A stretch of DNA of 64,000 bases from Brevundimonas sp. Leaf363 (GCF_001424025.1 NZ_LMPZ01000002.1:1416702-1480701); one strand, 5' to 3'; counted from the first letter of the stretch, positions 8,504 through 17,512 are shown. Notes: generated by a model not told the origin, from the letters alone. A program made the numbers and translations.

Positions 8504-8947
8504 CTAGCGGCGCGGCAGTTCGTCCACACCACGATTGGCCAGGCCATCGGCCCTTTCGTTCAGAGTGTGGCCTGCGTGACCCTTCACCCAGTGCCATTTC
8601 ACGTCGTGGCGTAAGCGAGCTTCGTCGAGGCGTCGCCACAGGTCGTCGTTCTTGACCGGCTTCTTGTCGGCGGTCAGCCAGCCGCGCGCCTTCCAGCCGC
8701 GGATCCATTCGGTGATGCCCTGCATCACGTACTTGCTGTCGGTATGCAGATCGACACGGCAGGGGCGTTTCAGCACCTCAAGCGCCTGAATCGCCGCCAT
8801 CAGCTCCATGCGGTTGTTGGTGGTCAACGGCTCGCCGCCCCACAACTCCTTCTCGTGACCGCCGCCCGTCTGCAGCACGGCGCCCCAGCCGCCCGGCCCG
8901 GGATTGCCGCGACAGGCGCCGTCGGTGTGGATGATCACATGGCTCAT
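8504..8947 (-). CDS. rnhA: Ribonuclease HI
   Basis: Degrades the RNA strand of RNA:DNA hybrids, including primers and R-loops. The four acidic active-site residues are visible in order: Asp in [16 protein letters not shown], Glu in [10 protein letters not shown], Asp in [11 protein letters not shown] and Asp near the end in NERADGLAN, with the catalytic His in [10 protein letters not shown]. Its 147 residues match the classic E. coli-type length. The ATG at 8947 gives the standard [10 protein letters not shown] start. It converges with NfeD, with 20 bases between the stops, and is divergent from tatA. Confidence 0.96.
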   Translation of the reverse strand: MSHVIIHTDGACRGNPGPGGWGAVLQTGGGHEKELWGGEPLTTNNRMELMAAIQALEVLKRPCRVDLHTDSKYVMQGITEWIRGWKARGWLTADKKPVKNDDLWRRLDEARLRHDVKWHWVKGHAGHTLNERADGLANRGVDELPRR

Positions 8948-9013
8948 GGCCGCGCGTCCTAGACGATTCCGCCGCGTTCGGCGCTTCAATCCTCGATGCG
9001 ACGCCGCATTCCC

Positions 9014-9043
9014 TTGGCGTGGCGCCTTCAGTCAGCCTATATG
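9014..9043 (+). promoter_or_regulatory. Candidate sigma-70 promoter for tatABC
   Basis: TTGGCG at 9014-9019 and TATATG at 9038-9043 are separated by 18 bases. The predicted start is near 9050, about 50 bases before the tatA TTG codon. This is a pattern match only. Confidence 0.4.
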
Positions 9044-9101
9044 GCCGCGAAGATTGAGGGATGGCGCGACAGTCGCCGCCGTCCGAACAGGAGATCGCGT
9101 C

Positions 9102-9317
9102 TTGGGCAGCCTCAGCATCTGGCACTGGGCCATCGTCATCGTCGTCGTCGCGCTGCTGTTCGGCGGCCGGGGCAAGCTGTCGGGCCTGATGGGCGACGCC
9201 GCCAAGGGCATCAAGGCGTTCCGCGAGGGCCTGAAGGGTGACGACGACGTCAAGTCGAACGACGGCGTTAGCTCGCTGCCGCGGACAGACGCCGAAAAAG
9301 AAGAACTGAAGCGCTAG
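9102..9317 (+). CDS. tatA: Sec-independent translocase subunit TatA
   Basis: A 71-residue pore-forming subunit of the twin-arginine translocase. A short N-terminal membrane helix ([17 protein letters not shown]) is followed by the amphipathic helix [22 protein letters not shown] and an acidic tail. The start codon is TTG at 9102, chosen because it gives the canonical MGSLSIWHW opening and has AGGAG at 9089-9093; upstream ATGs give a non-homologous extension. First gene of tatABC. Confidence 0.92.
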   Translation: MGSLSIWHWAIVIVVVALLFGGRGKLSGLMGDAAKGIKAFREGLKGDDDVKSNDGVSSLPRTDAEKEELKR

Positions 9318-9348
9318 TCGCTCGCGGGCGGGAAGAGAGCCTTAGAGC

Positions 9349-9999
9349 ATGGGCGGCCTCGGCCCCGGGATCGGGGGCTCCGAACTTATTGTCATCGGCC
9401 TGGTGGCCCTTCTGGTGGTCGGTCCCAAGGACCTGCCGCTGCTGATGCGCCGTGTCGGCCAGGCCGTGGCCAAGGCGCGTGGCATGGCGAACGAGTTCCG
9501 CGCCAGTTTTGACGAAATGGCGCGCCAATCCGAGCTGGACGACCTGCGCAAGGAGGTCGATGCGTTGCGCAAAGGGCAGGGTATGCACCCGCTCGGCGAC
9601 GAAGCGGCCGCCGCCTTCAAGGACATCAACCAGTCGCTGAACGCGCCGATGACGACGCCCGCCCTGCCGGCGCCGAATGGAGCGTCGCCGAGCGAACCCG
9701 CGACCACGACCGCCAGCGAGTGGCCGGATACAGCCGCCGAGACGGTGGCGGCGAGCAGACCGGCGAAGACCGCGCCGAAACGTAAACCGGCCGCCAAGGC
9801 CGCGCCGGCCGCCGATGTCGCGCCCGTGCGGAAAACGACCGCCAAGGTCGCCGCGCGGAAGGCCGTGGCCACGCCTGCTCCGGCGTCTGAACCCGCGAAG
9901 CCGGCCAAGGTCGCCAAGCCACGCGCCAAGGCCGCCACCGCCAAGGCCGCAGAGCCCAAGGCGGCTGCCACGCCGCGTAAGCGGACGCCCAAGTCATGA
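9349..9999 (+). CDS. tatB: Sec-independent translocase subunit TatB
   Basis: A 216-residue TatB, which with TatC forms the twin-arginine signal receptor. The N-terminal helix (GIGGSELIVIGLVALLVVG), the PKDLPLLMRRVGQ hinge and the amphipathic helix to about residue 85 are conserved. The rest is a long low-complexity Ala/Lys/Pro tail (KPAAKAAPAADV, KPAKVAKPRAKA) of the type common in alphaproteobacterial TatB. The stop overlaps the tatC start (ATGA). Confidence 0.93.
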   Translation: MGGLGPGIGGSELIVIGLVALLVVGPKDLPLLMRRVGQAVAKARGMANEFRASFDEMARQSELDDLRKEVDALRKGQGMHPLGDEAAAAFKDINQSLNAPMTTPALPAPNGASPSEPATTTASEWPDTAAETVAASRPAKTAPKRKPAAKAAPAADVAPVRKTTAKVAARKAVATPAPASEPAKPAKVAKPRAKAATAKAAEPKAAATPRKRTPKS

Positions 10000-10880
10000 G
10001 CGCGACCGACCGCGACGAGGCCGACATCGAGGCGTCGCGCGCGCCCCTGATGGACCACCTGATCGAGCTGCGCGGGCGGTTGCTGGTCTGCGTGATCGCC
10101 TTCGCCGTCGGCTTCATCGCCTGCTTCTACTTCGCCGGGCCGCTGTATCTGTTCCTGGTCAAGCCGTTCGCCGTGGCGGCCGCCTTCCACCAGGCCGTCG
10201 GACCGCATGGCCACGCTTCGCCGTGGGATCTGATCCTGGGCACCGCTGGCCTTGCGCCGGTGCCGCACGTGGACGGCCAGACGGTCCAGCTGATCTACAC
10301 GGCGCCGCTGGAGATACTCTTCACCAAGATGAAGCTGGCCGGGTTTGGCGCGATCGTCCTGACCTTCCCGGTGCTGGCCTATCAGCTGTACCGGTTCGTG
10401 GCGCCGGGCCTGTACCGCAACGAGCGCGGGGCGTTCCTGCCGTTCCTCATTGCGGCGCCGCTGCTGTTCCTGCTGGGCGCGGCGCTGGTCTATTTCGTCA
10501 TGCTGCCGTTCGTGATGTGGTTCTCGCTGAGCCAACAGATCGTGGGCGACGGGGTGGCGGCGAACCTGCTGCCCAAGGTGTCCGACTATCTGAACCTGGT
10601 GACGGCGCTGCTGCTGGCGTTCGGCCTGTGCTTCCAGCTGCCGGTCGTCATGACCCTGCTGGGCCTGGCCGGGCTGATCAGCTCCAAGGTCATGTCGGCG
10701 GGCCGCCGCTACGCCATTGTCGGCGTGGTGGTCGTGGCCGCCGTGGTGACGCCGCCGGATCCCATCAGCCAGCTGATGCTCGCCGTGCCGCTGGTGCTGC
10801 TCTACGAAATCTCGATCTGGTGTGTTCGCGTCATCGAGATGCGCCGCAAGACGTCGGACGACGCCGAAGCGGCTGTCTGA
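9996..10880 (+). CDS. tatC: Sec-independent translocase subunit TatC
   Basis: The polytopic core of the Tat receptor, 294 residues with six membrane helices. It opens with the conserved MDHLIELRGRLL, and LYRFVAPGLYRNERGAF marks the Pro/Glu-containing cytoplasmic loop. It is about 40 residues longer than E. coli TatC because of an insertion in the first periplasmic loop, between LVKPFAVAAAFH and LIYTAPLEILFTKM (around residues 55-95). It is translationally coupled to tatB by a four-base overlap. Confidence 0.95.
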   Translation: MSATDRDEADIEASRAPLMDHLIELRGRLLVCVIAFAVGFIACFYFAGPLYLFLVKPFAVAAAFHQAVGPHGHASPWDLILGTAGLAPVPHVDGQTVQLIYTAPLEILFTKMKLAGFGAIVLTFPVLAYQLYRFVAPGLYRNERGAFLPFLIAAPLLFLLGAALVYFVMLPFVMWFSLSQQIVGDGVAANLLPKVSDYLNLVTALLLAFGLCFQLPVVMTLLGLAGLISSKVMSAGRRYAIVGVVVVAAVVTPPDPISQLMLAVPLVLLYEISIWCVRVIEMRRKTSDDAEAAV

Positions 10881-10934
10881 ATGCGGGGCTGAACCTGATC
10901 CGGTCGGCCCTGCTCCGGCCCTGCCGATTTCAGC

Positions 10935-11624
10935 CTAGTCGACGAACACCAGTCGCTGGGTCAACCGCGGTGAACGAATGCGGGCGTCGGACGTGATCCA
11001 GTCGCCGACCTCGGCCGTGTGCCAGATGAAGCCGGGGTAGATGGCCAGGCGGTTGAAAACGCCGTCGATGCGGCCGACCTTTTCGAACCCGGCGTCCGTA
11101 TCGGCGAAATAGCCCTCGCGTTGAGGCTGCCGTTCCGCGTCGGTCTTGCGGAAGAAGGCCGTGCCGCCGCGGTCTTCTTCGTTCAGGTAGACGATCCCGA
11201 AGATCGGCGCGGGATCGACGTGCGGCGCACGTTGGGCGGGGGCCAGGTCCTGGGGCAGGGTGTCGACGATGCCGAAGTCCGTCTGCAGGGTCTCGAACCG
11301 CGTCACGCGCTGGCCGTCACGCGTCAGCGGAATGCGCGGCAACAGCTGTTGATTGACGAAGTTCTTCACCCAGTCGACCGCACGGAGCAGCGACGGTTGA
11401 CCGGTGAAGGTGGCCAGACGACCGGGGTACATGGCCGTAGCGGGCGAGAACGACTGGTCCAGCGCCGCCTCGCGGATCGCCTCGGGGTTCTGGTAAAAAT
11501 TGTCGATGATGATGGCCGGAACGCCCGGCGCGATCGGGGCCATCTGCGGCCGGGCGGCCGGGTTCATCGCGAACAACTCTGACTCTGACACCGCGACCAT
11601 ATCGGAGCAGTGTAGACCTATCAC
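10935..11624 (-). CDS. DUF6445 family protein (possible 2-oxoglutarate/Fe(II) oxygenase fold)
   Basis: A protein of up to 229 residues that I assign to DUF6445. Visible features are GVPAIIIDNFYQNPEAIR near the N-terminus, an HxD pair in APHVDPAPIFGIVYLNEE, then GGTAFFR, and a late His in IYPGFIWHTAEVG. H-D...H is the metal triad order of 2OG/Fe(II) dioxygenases, but catalytic activity is not established. From my knowledge, relatives often sit near tryptophan halogenase and TonB-receptor loci; none is visible here. The start is uncertain (11624, 11600 or the MNPAARP ATG near 11567). It is followed leftward by the tatC end, in convergent orientation. Confidence 0.7.
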   Translation of the reverse strand: MIGLHCSDMVAVSESELFAMNPAARPQMAPIAPGVPAIIIDNFYQNPEAIREAALDQSFSPATAMYPGRLATFTGQPSLLRAVDWVKNFVNQQLLPRIPLTRDGQRVTRFETLQTDFGIVDTLPQDLAPAQRAPHVDPAPIFGIVYLNEEDRGGTAFFRKTDAERQPQREGYFADTDAGFEKVGRIDGVFNRLAIYPGFIWHTAEVGDWITSDARIRSPRLTQRLVFVD

Positions 11625-11700
11625 TGATCACTTGCGACCGCGACGCACTGACGCGGACGATTAAATTTTTGACATCATTCGACAATCCGACACAGGCACG

Positions 11701-11731
11701 AAAAAGGCGCCGGCGGTGAGCCGCCGGCGCC
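11701..11731 (-). terminator. Rho-independent terminator of glnBA
   Basis: GGCGCCGGCGG (11706-11716) and CCGCCGGCGCC (11721-11731) form an 11-bp perfect stem with a four-base loop. On the minus strand it is followed by TTTTT (11705-11701). It sits 26 bases past the glnA stop. Confidence 0.9.
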
Positions 11732-11756
11732 TTCACGTTCAGCCGATCCGCAGGGA

Positions 11757-13166
11757 TCAGCAGCTGTAGTACATGTCGAACTCGACCGGGTGCGGGTGCA
11801 GTTGCAGGCGCATCACCTCTTCCATCTTCAGCTCGATGTAGCTGTCGATGAAGTCGTCATCCATGACGCCGCCCTTCTTGAGGAAGGCGCGGTCCTTGTC
11901 GAGGCTCTCCAGCGCTTCCTTCAGCGAGCCGCAGACCTCGGGGATCGAGCCGCGCTCTTCCGGCGGGAGGTCGTAGAGGTTCTTGTCGGCGGGGCCGCCC
12001 GGATCGATCTGGTTCTCGATCCCGTCCAGACCGGCCATCAGCAGGGCGGTGAAGGTCAGATAGGGGTTGCCCATCGGATCGGGGAAGCGGGCTTCCAGAC
12101 GCTTGCCCTTGGGTGACGACACCCACGGAATCCGGATCGAAGCCGAACGGTTGCGGGCCGAATAGGCCAGCTTCACCGGCGCTTCATAGCCCGGGACCAG
12201 ACGCTTGTAGCTGTTGGTCGTCGAGTTGGAGAAGGCGTTGATGGCCTTGGCGTGCTTGATGATCCCGCCGATGTACCACAGACATTCCTGCGACAGGCCC
12301 GCGTACTTGTCGCCGGCGAAGGTCGGCTTGCCGTCCTTCCAGATCGACATGTGCACGTGCATGCCCGAGCCGTTGTCCTTGAACATCGGCTTGGCCATGA
12401 AGGTCGCCGACTTGCCGTAGGCGGCGGCGACGTTGTGGATGATGTATTTGTACAGCTGCAGCCGGTCGGCCATGGTCAGCATGTCCGAGAACTTCAGGCC
12501 CAGCTCGTGCTGTGCCGGGGCCACCTCGTGGTGGTGCTTCTCGGGCTGCATGCCCATGTCGCGCATGACGCCCAGCATCTCGGCGCGCAGGTCCTGACCC
12601 GAGTCGACCGGGTTGACCGGGAAGTAGCCGCCCTTGGGTCCCGGACGGTGGCCGAGGTTGCCCTCGGTATATTCCGAACCGGTATTCGACGGCAGTTCGA
12701 TCGAGTCATACGAATAGCTGGTGTGACCCGGCTCGGTCGTCCAGCGCACGTCGTCGAAGATGAAGAACTCGGCTTCCGGGCCGAAGTAGACCACATCGCC
12801 CACGCCCGCCGCCTGGATGTAGGTCAGGGCCTTCTTGGCCATCGAGCGGCTGTCGCGGTTGTAGGGCTCACCCGTGTCCGGGTTCATGACGTCGCAGAAC
12901 AGGAACATCGTCGTCGCCTGGTAGAACGGGTCGATGTAGGCCGTCGTGAGGTCGGGCTTCAGCAGCATGTCCGACTCGTTGATGGCCTTCCAACCGGCGA
13001 TCGACGAGCCGTCGAACATCGTGCCTTCGTTGAGGAAATCCTCATCCACCAGGTCGATGTCGAAGGTGACGTGCTGCAGCTTGCCCTTGGTGTCGGTGAA
13101 TCGGACGTCGACGTATTTGACGTCCTTGTCCTTGATCTCTTTCAAGATCTTGTCGGCGGTGCTCAT
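11757..13166 (-). CDS. glnA: Glutamine synthetase, type I
   Basis: Makes glutamine from glutamate, ammonium and ATP; a dodecameric cytosolic enzyme. The product is 469 residues, exactly the type I length. Motifs include the opening domain [26 protein letters not shown], the metal site [42 protein letters not shown], and [10 protein letters not shown], which holds the Tyr adenylylated by GlnE in type I-beta enzymes. So it is probably controlled both by adenylylation and through PII. ATG 13166 gives the standard start. It lies 75 bases downstream of glnB, forming the classical glnBA operon, and ends at a strong terminator. Confidence 0.97.
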   Translation of the reverse strand: MSTADKILKEIKDKDVKYVDVRFTDTKGKLQHVTFDIDLVDEDFLNEGTMFDGSSIAGWKAINESDMLLKPDLTTAYIDPFYQATTMFLFCDVMNPDTGEPYNRDSRSMAKKALTYIQAAGVGDVVYFGPEAEFFIFDDVRWTTEPGHTSYSYDSIELPSNTGSEYTEGNLGHRPGPKGGYFPVNPVDSGQDLRAEMLGVMRDMGMQPEKHHHEVAPAQHELGLKFSDMLTMADRLQLYKYIIHNVAAAYGKSATFMAKPMFKDNGSGMHVHMSIWKDGKPTFAGDKYAGLSQECLWYIGGIIKHAKAINAFSNSTTNSYKRLVPGYEAPVKLAYSARNRSASIRIPWVSSPKGKRLEARFPDPMGNPYLTFTALLMAGLDGIENQIDPGGPADKNLYDLPPEERGSIPEVCGSLKEALESLDKDRAFLKKGGVMDDDFIDSYIELKMEEVMRLQLHPHPVEFDMYYSC

Positions 13167-13241
13167 TCTCGAAGGATCCTGTTCTTCTGGGAGGAAGTTT
13201 TTTGGGCGGACGAGCATCGAGGCCCGGACGCCGATCGTGCG

Positions 13242-13598
<357 letters not shown>

Positions 13599-13610
13599 TC
13601 AGGTCCGCCC

Positions 13611-13652
13611 GCACATGGTGTGGTAAGGGACATTGCAATGCACCATCTGGCA
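13611..13652 (-). promoter_or_regulatory. Candidate NtrC-type operator upstream of glnB
   Basis: TGCACCATCTGGCA at 13639-13652 and GCACATGGTGTGG at 13611-13623 resemble the two arms of the NtrC consensus (TGCAC-N-GGTGCA type), 30-70 bases upstream of the glnB start. I could not find a convincing -24/-12 sigma-54 element (GG-N10-GC). The match is partial and visual. Confidence 0.25.
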
Positions 13653-13695
13653 AGTCTCTTTTCGTGCTTGCACAGATAATGTCGGACCAGGCGTT

Positions 13696-14520
13696 TTGAC
13701 GGAAACAAACGACCCCAAACTGTGGCGAGAGGCGATGCCTTGGCCGGGCCCTGCGGCGCACAAACACGCGCGAGGGCGCCTGGGCGTGGTTTCCGGCAGG
13801 CTGCACCAGACAGGCGCAGCGCGATTGGCGGCGCGTGCGGGACTGCGGATGGGCGCCGGGCTGGTCAAGGTGCTTTGCCCGCCGGACGCCACGGCCGTGT
13901 TGGCGGGGGCGCTGGAGGCCGTCATGGTCCAGCCTTTCCACGGACCGGAAGACCTGCGGCGCGAAGCCGAGCCGATGGACGCCGTCGTGATCGGCCCGGC
14001 GGCCGGCGTGGACGAGGCGACGGTGTTCAACCTGGCGGCGCTGGAGCGGACGGGGGCGGCCCTGGTGGTCGACGCGGACGCGCTGAGCGTCTTCGAGGGG
14101 CGGGCGGACATGCTGTTCCAGTCGCTGGATCGCGACGATGTGCTGACACCGCATGAGGGGGAGTTCGAGCGACTCTTCCCCGGCTTTTTGAAGTCGGGGC
14201 GCGAGGCGGCGGCGGTCGAGGCGGCGCGGCGGGCGGGCTGCGTGGTGCTGCTGAAGGGACCGCAGACCCTGGTGGCGTCGCCGGACGGGCGACTGCGCTC
14301 CAATCCGAACGGCTCGCCGTGGCTGGCGACCGCGGGGTCCGGGGACGTCCTGGCGGGCATGATCGGCGGGCTGGTGGCGCAGAGGATGGACAGTTTCGAT
14401 GCGGCTTCTGCGGCCTGCTGGATGCACGCGCAGGCCGCAGAGGAGTTTGGGCCGGGGCTGATCGCGGAGGATCTGCCCGGATTGCTGCCAGGGGTGTTGC
14501 GGGGACTGCGCAGGGACTGA
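13696..14520 (+). CDS. nnrD: ADP/ATP-dependent NAD(P)H-hydrate dehydratase, stand-alone domain
   Basis: Repairs hydrated NAD(P)H (NADHX) by ATP- or ADP-dependent dehydration. The ribokinase-like YjeF C-terminal domain is complete: NDPKLWREAMPWPGPAAHKH at the start, VLTPHEGEFERLFPG, VVLLKGPQTLVASPDG, and the catalytic TAGSGDVLAGMIGGLVAQ. The N-terminal epimerase domain (NnrE) usually fused to it is absent, so NnrE must be encoded elsewhere or the epimerase step is missing. The TTG at 13696 is my choice because NDPxLW opens this domain; ATG 13633 in the same frame would add 21 residues overlapping the glnB control region. Divergent from glnB. Confidence 0.85.
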   Translation: MTETNDPKLWREAMPWPGPAAHKHARGRLGVVSGRLHQTGAARLAARAGLRMGAGLVKVLCPPDATAVLAGALEAVMVQPFHGPEDLRREAEPMDAVVIGPAAGVDEATVFNLAALERTGAALVVDADALSVFEGRADMLFQSLDRDDVLTPHEGEFERLFPGFLKSGREAAAVEAARRAGCVVLLKGPQTLVASPDGRLRSNPNGSPWLATAGSGDVLAGMIGGLVAQRMDSFDAASAACWMHAQAAEEFGPGLIAEDLPGLLPGVLRGLRRD

Positions 14521-14570
14521 GGGGAGGTTGGTGCTGCCTTTCCCTCCAGGAAGGCAAAGCAAGGCGCCTT

Positions 14571-15635
14571 TCAGAACAGCTCGAGCTGCGGGCGGAACTC
14601 CGGCGGGACCTTGAACTGGGTTTCGTCCAGTTGGTACCTCGGCGCGTCGAGACCGTAGCGTTTGATCGCCGCCTTGAACCGCATCGCCAAAAGATCCGCG
14701 ATCGGTCCGGTTCCCTTCATGCGCTGAGACCAGTCGGGGTCGTAGTCGCGGCCGCCCCGGGTCTGGCGGATCAGGGACATGACGCGGGCGGCGCGATCGG
14801 GACGAGCGTCGGACAGCCATTCGCGGAACAGATCCTTGATCTCCAGCGGCAGCCGCAGCGTGACGTACATGGCGCTGGTGGCGCCCGCCTTCGAAGCGGC
14901 TTCCAGCACCGCCTCCATCTCGTGGTCATTGAGGCCCGGGATGACAGGAGCGAAGCCGACGCCTACGGGCACGCCGGCGTCGGTCAGCCGACGGATCGCT
15001 TCCAGTCGCTTGGCAGGCGTGGACGCTCGGGGCTCCATGGCGCGGGCCAAGCCCCGGTCGAGCGTCGTGATGGAGACAAAGGCCGAGGCCAAGCCCCGCC
15101 TTCCCATAGGACCGAGAATATCGGCGTCACGCGCGATCAGCACCGACTTGGTGATGATCGAGAACGGATGACTGAACCGCTCGAGCACCTCGAGAATCGC
15201 GCGGGTGGCGTTCAAGTCTCGCTCGACGGGCTGATAAGGGTCGGTGTTGCCACCTATGTGGATGCGCTTGCACCTGTATCGTGGGTTGGCGAGCTCCTGT
15301 TCCAGCAGACGCGCGCCTTCGGGTTTGAAGAAGATGCGGCTCTCGAAATCCAGGCCCGGGGATAGGCCCATCCAGGCATGGGACGGACGGGCGTAACAGT
15401 AGATGCAGCCATGTTCGCAGCCCTTGTAGGGGTTGATGGAGCGGTCGAAGCCGATGTCCGGACTGGTGTTCCGGGCGATGATGGTGCGGGCGTATTCGGG
15501 CGTGAGCTGGGTCCGCAGCTGGGCCGGCTCGACGTCTTCGGACGTCCAACCGTCGTCGAAGACGTCCTGAACATGACGTTCGTATCGCCCGGTCGCATTG
15601 GAGCGCGCGCCTCGTCCTTTCGCCGCCTCGGCCAT
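14571..15635 (-). CDS. PA0069-type radical SAM protein
   Basis: A 354-residue radical SAM protein of the SplB-like PA0069 family. The 4Fe-4S cluster Cys motif is in GCEHGCIYCYARPSH, preceded by DIGFDRSINPYKG and followed by the SAM-binding segment IHIGGNTDPYQPVE, GVPVGVGFAPVIPGLND and AMYVTLRLPLEIKDLF. The family also opens with the KGRGARSN...GRYE segment seen here. Its reaction is unknown. I prefer the ATG at 15635 (MAEAAKGRG); an upstream ATG at 15665 adds ten residues. Convergent with nnrD, with 50 bases between the stops. Confidence 0.88.
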   Translation of the reverse strand: MAEAAKGRGARSNATGRYERHVQDVFDDGWTSEDVEPAQLRTQLTPEYARTIIARNTSPDIGFDRSINPYKGCEHGCIYCYARPSHAWMGLSPGLDFESRIFFKPEGARLLEQELANPRYRCKRIHIGGNTDPYQPVERDLNATRAILEVLERFSHPFSIITKSVLIARDADILGPMGRRGLASAFVSITTLDRGLARAMEPRASTPAKRLEAIRRLTDAGVPVGVGFAPVIPGLNDHEMEAVLEAASKAGATSAMYVTLRLPLEIKDLFREWLSDARPDRAARVMSLIRQTRGGRDYDPDWSQRMKGTGPIADLLAMRFKAAIKRYGLDAPRYQLDETQFKVPPEFRPQLELF

Positions 15636-15718
15636 GACCTGAAGATGCGCGCAACGCTGGAACAAAGCAAGAACATATGAGGCGTCGCGAGGACGGATTT
15701 ACGGACAGGCTCAGTGGA

Positions 15719-16078
15719 TCAAGCGCAGGGGTAGCGTTCGGTCATCCACTCGCGCACGGCCTGGGTGACGCTGATCGAGCGCCGGCCCGCCGGGATGGCG
15801 CCAAAGCGGGCCAGGATGTCGTTAGGGCTGAGCCTGACTTCATCGGGGATGCAGGTGGTCGATCGGCCGGCGGCCTTGGCCGCCGCCTGTTCCTGGCGAA
15901 CTGTCCGCATGGCGCCGCGAAACTCGCCGATCAGACGGCGCGCATCGGGGCGAAGCAGGGCTGTGGGGTTCTGGGGGACGGCGCGCGCTGTTGTCAGAAA
16001 AGCATCGACCGACATGGCCTCGGCAGAGCCGGCCAACAGGACGAGCGCCAGCGTAGCGGCGAAGAATTTCAAGCGCAT
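15719..16078 (-). CDS. Small secreted protein resembling Rap1a/Tai-type domains
   Basis: A 119-residue precursor with a Sec signal peptide (MRLKFFAATLALVLLAGSAEA). The mature part has TTCIPDEVRLSPNDILARFG and ends AVREWMTERYPCA, so it holds two cysteines that could form a disulfide. The CIP...V...AL...YPC layout resembles the Rap1a/Tai domain family, known from type VI secretion immunity proteins but also widespread in unrelated loci. No effector gene lies nearby, so an immunity role is not supported. ATG 16078 places the signal peptide correctly; the longer open frame upstream to 16225 has no signal-like start. Confidence 0.65.
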   Translation of the reverse strand: MRLKFFAATLALVLLAGSAEAMSVDAFLTTARAVPQNPTALLRPDARRLIGEFRGAMRTVRQEQAAAKAAGRSTTCIPDEVRLSPNDILARFGAIPAGRRSISVTQAVREWMTERYPCA

Positions 16079-16187
16079 CCGGCCCCCGGGTGTTGAAGGC
16101 GTAAGCTGCGCTGTGGATCGCGGCAAAATCAGGACCGGTGCGCTCTGCCGAGGGCGGCCGACGTTCCTCGGTGGCTCCTGATCAAAA

Positions 16188-16218
16188 TGAAAAAGGGCGC
16201 GCCCCGAAGGACGCGCCC
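16188..16218 (-). terminator. Rho-independent terminator of the rpsF-rpsR-rplI operon
   Basis: On the minus strand GGGCGCGTCC (16218-16209) pairs with GGGCGCGCCC (16204-16195) around a TTCG tetraloop, with one G-T pair, followed by TTTTT. It starts about 25 bases after the rplI stop. Confidence 0.9.
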
Positions 16219-16242
16219 TGATCATTGTGCAACTGGTCGAGC

Positions 16243-16827
16243 CTAGGCTTCGAAGCCCAGGCCTTCCTGTTGGCCGGCGCCGCCTTCGATGAGCTCCTGG
16301 GCCGCCTGTTCGGCGGCTTCACGCTCGTTCGAAAACTGCGAGGCGATGACGTCTTCGCCCTTGGCCTGGCGCTCGGCTTCGTCGGCCGAGCGAGCGATGT
16401 TGATCTTCACCGTGGCGCGAACCTCGGCGTGCAGACGAACCGCCACCTCGTGAACGCCCAGCGTCTTGATCGGGACGTGCAGAACGACCTGCGACTTCTC
16501 GACCTTGGCGCCTTCAGCCTGGACGGCTTCGGCGACGTCGCGACCGGCGACCGAACCGTACAGTTGGCCGGTTTCACCCGCCTGACGGATCATGACGTAG
16601 GTCTGACCGTCGATCTTGTCGGCGATCTTCTGAGCGTCGGCCTTGTTCTTGTCGTTGCGTTGCTCGATGGCGACGCGGTCGAGTTCGAACGCCTTCAGGT
16701 TGGCGGACGTGGCCCGGCGGGCCTTGTCGCGCGGCAGAAGGAAGTTGCGGGCGAAGCCGTCCTTGACAGTGACGACGTCGCCGATGGCGCCGAGGTTATC
16801 GACGCGTTCCAGCAGAACGACCTTCAT
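16243..16827 (-). CDS. rplI: 50S ribosomal protein L9
   Basis: A 194-residue L9. The N-terminal rRNA-binding domain reads MKVVLLERVDNLGAIGD and contains VKDGFARNFLLPRDKAR, the conserved Gly/Phe/Leu/Pro signature; a long connecting helix and C-terminal domain (LYGSVAGRDVAEAVQ) follow. It is about 45 residues longer than E. coli L9, the excess being an acidic, Ala/Glu/Gln-rich tail after residue 150 (EREAAEQAAQELIEGGAGQQ). Such tails are common in alphaproteobacteria. Last gene of the operon, one base after rpsR. Confidence 0.96.
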   Translation of the reverse strand: MKVVLLERVDNLGAIGDVVTVKDGFARNFLLPRDKARRATSANLKAFELDRVAIEQRNDKNKADAQKIADKIDGQTYVMIRQAGETGQLYGSVAGRDVAEAVQAEGAKVEKSQVVLHVPIKTLGVHEVAVRLHAEVRATVKINIARSADEAERQAKGEDVIASQFSNEREAAEQAAQELIEGGAGQQEGLGFEA

Positions 16828-16828
16828 C

Positions 16829-17104
16829 TTATTTCACCACGTAGGGCAGGAGGGCCAGATAGCGAGCGCGCTTGATGGCCTGGGCCAGCAGACGCTGCTT
16901 CTTCTGGGAGACGGCGGTGATGCGCGAGGGCACGATCTTGCCGCGTTCGGACACGTAACGCTGCAGGAGCTTCACGTCCTTGTAGTCGATCTTCGGCGCG
17001 TTCGGACCCGAGAAGGGGCAAACCTTGCGGCGACGATAGAAGGGGCGACGGGCGGGGCCGGAGCCGGCCGGTGCGCCCGGGGTCGGGCCAGTGGTGTCGG
17101 TCAT
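16829..17104 (-). CDS. rpsR: 30S ribosomal protein S18
   Basis: A 91-residue S18, the partner of S6 on the 30S platform. The conserved core is [12 protein letters not shown], then [19 protein letters not shown] and [21 protein letters not shown] Gly/Pro-rich N-terminal extension of about 22 residues ([16 protein letters not shown]) precedes it. It sits 12 bases downstream of rpsF and one base before rplI. Confidence 0.97.
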   Translation of the reverse strand: MTDTTGPTPGAPAGSGPARRPFYRRRKVCPFSGPNAPKIDYKDVKLLQRYVSERGKIVPSRITAVSQKKQRLLAQAIKRARYLALLPYVVK

Positions 17105-17116
17105 GTTCCGGGTTCC

Positions 17117-17506
17117 TTAGACGGCTTCGGCGGCGGGAGCGTCGTCACGGGGACCACGCTCACGTTCACGCTCGCGCTCGCGCTCACGACGCGCCAGCAG
17201 CGGCGACAGTTCCAGGTCGAGTTCCTCGACGCGGACGGTCAGCCAGCGCAGCACGTCTTCGTTGATCGACAGCTGACGCTCGACCTCGGCCATGGCGGCC
17301 GGGGGCGTGTCGACGGCGAGCAGCGAATAGTGCGCCTTGCGGTTCTTCTTCACCCGATAGGTCAGGTTGCGCAGACCCCAGTACTCGATCTTGGCGACGG
17401 TGCCGCCGCCTTCTTCGATCAGAGCCTTGATGGTGTCGTTCAGCGCTTCGGCCTGTTGCGCGCTGATGTCCTGGCGCGACATGACCGTGTGCTCGTAAAG
17501 AGCCAT
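17117..17506 (-). CDS. rpsF: 30S ribosomal protein S6
   Basis: A 129-residue S6. It opens [18 protein letters not shown] and contains the typical [20 protein letters not shown] strand-loop and the end of the ferredoxin-like fold at [14 protein letters not shown]. The C-terminal tail holds a run of alternating Arg-Glu ([11 protein letters not shown]) encoded by an imperfect hexamer repeat at about 17158-17193, then [12 protein letters not shown]6 tails are often charged and, in E. coli, are glutamylated by RimK. ATG 17506 has GGGAG upstream. A promoter and a structured leader precede it. Confidence 0.96.
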   Translation of the reverse strand: MALYEHTVMSRQDISAQQAEALNDTIKALIEEGGGTVAKIEYWGLRNLTYRVKKNRKAHYSLLAVDTPPAAMAEVERQLSINEDVLRWLTVRVEELDLELSPLLARRERERERERERGPRDDAPAAEAV

Positions 17507-17512
17507 TGGCAG

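Noticed and set aside
14535-14556. TGCCTT/AAGGCA hairpin between nnrD and the radical SAM gene
   Set aside because: Only six clean pairs with a large loop and no T-run on either strand; too weak to call a terminator.
15719-16078. Type VI secretion immunity protein
   Set aside because: The Rap1a/Tai-like Cys pattern is suggestive, but there is no effector or secretion gene nearby.
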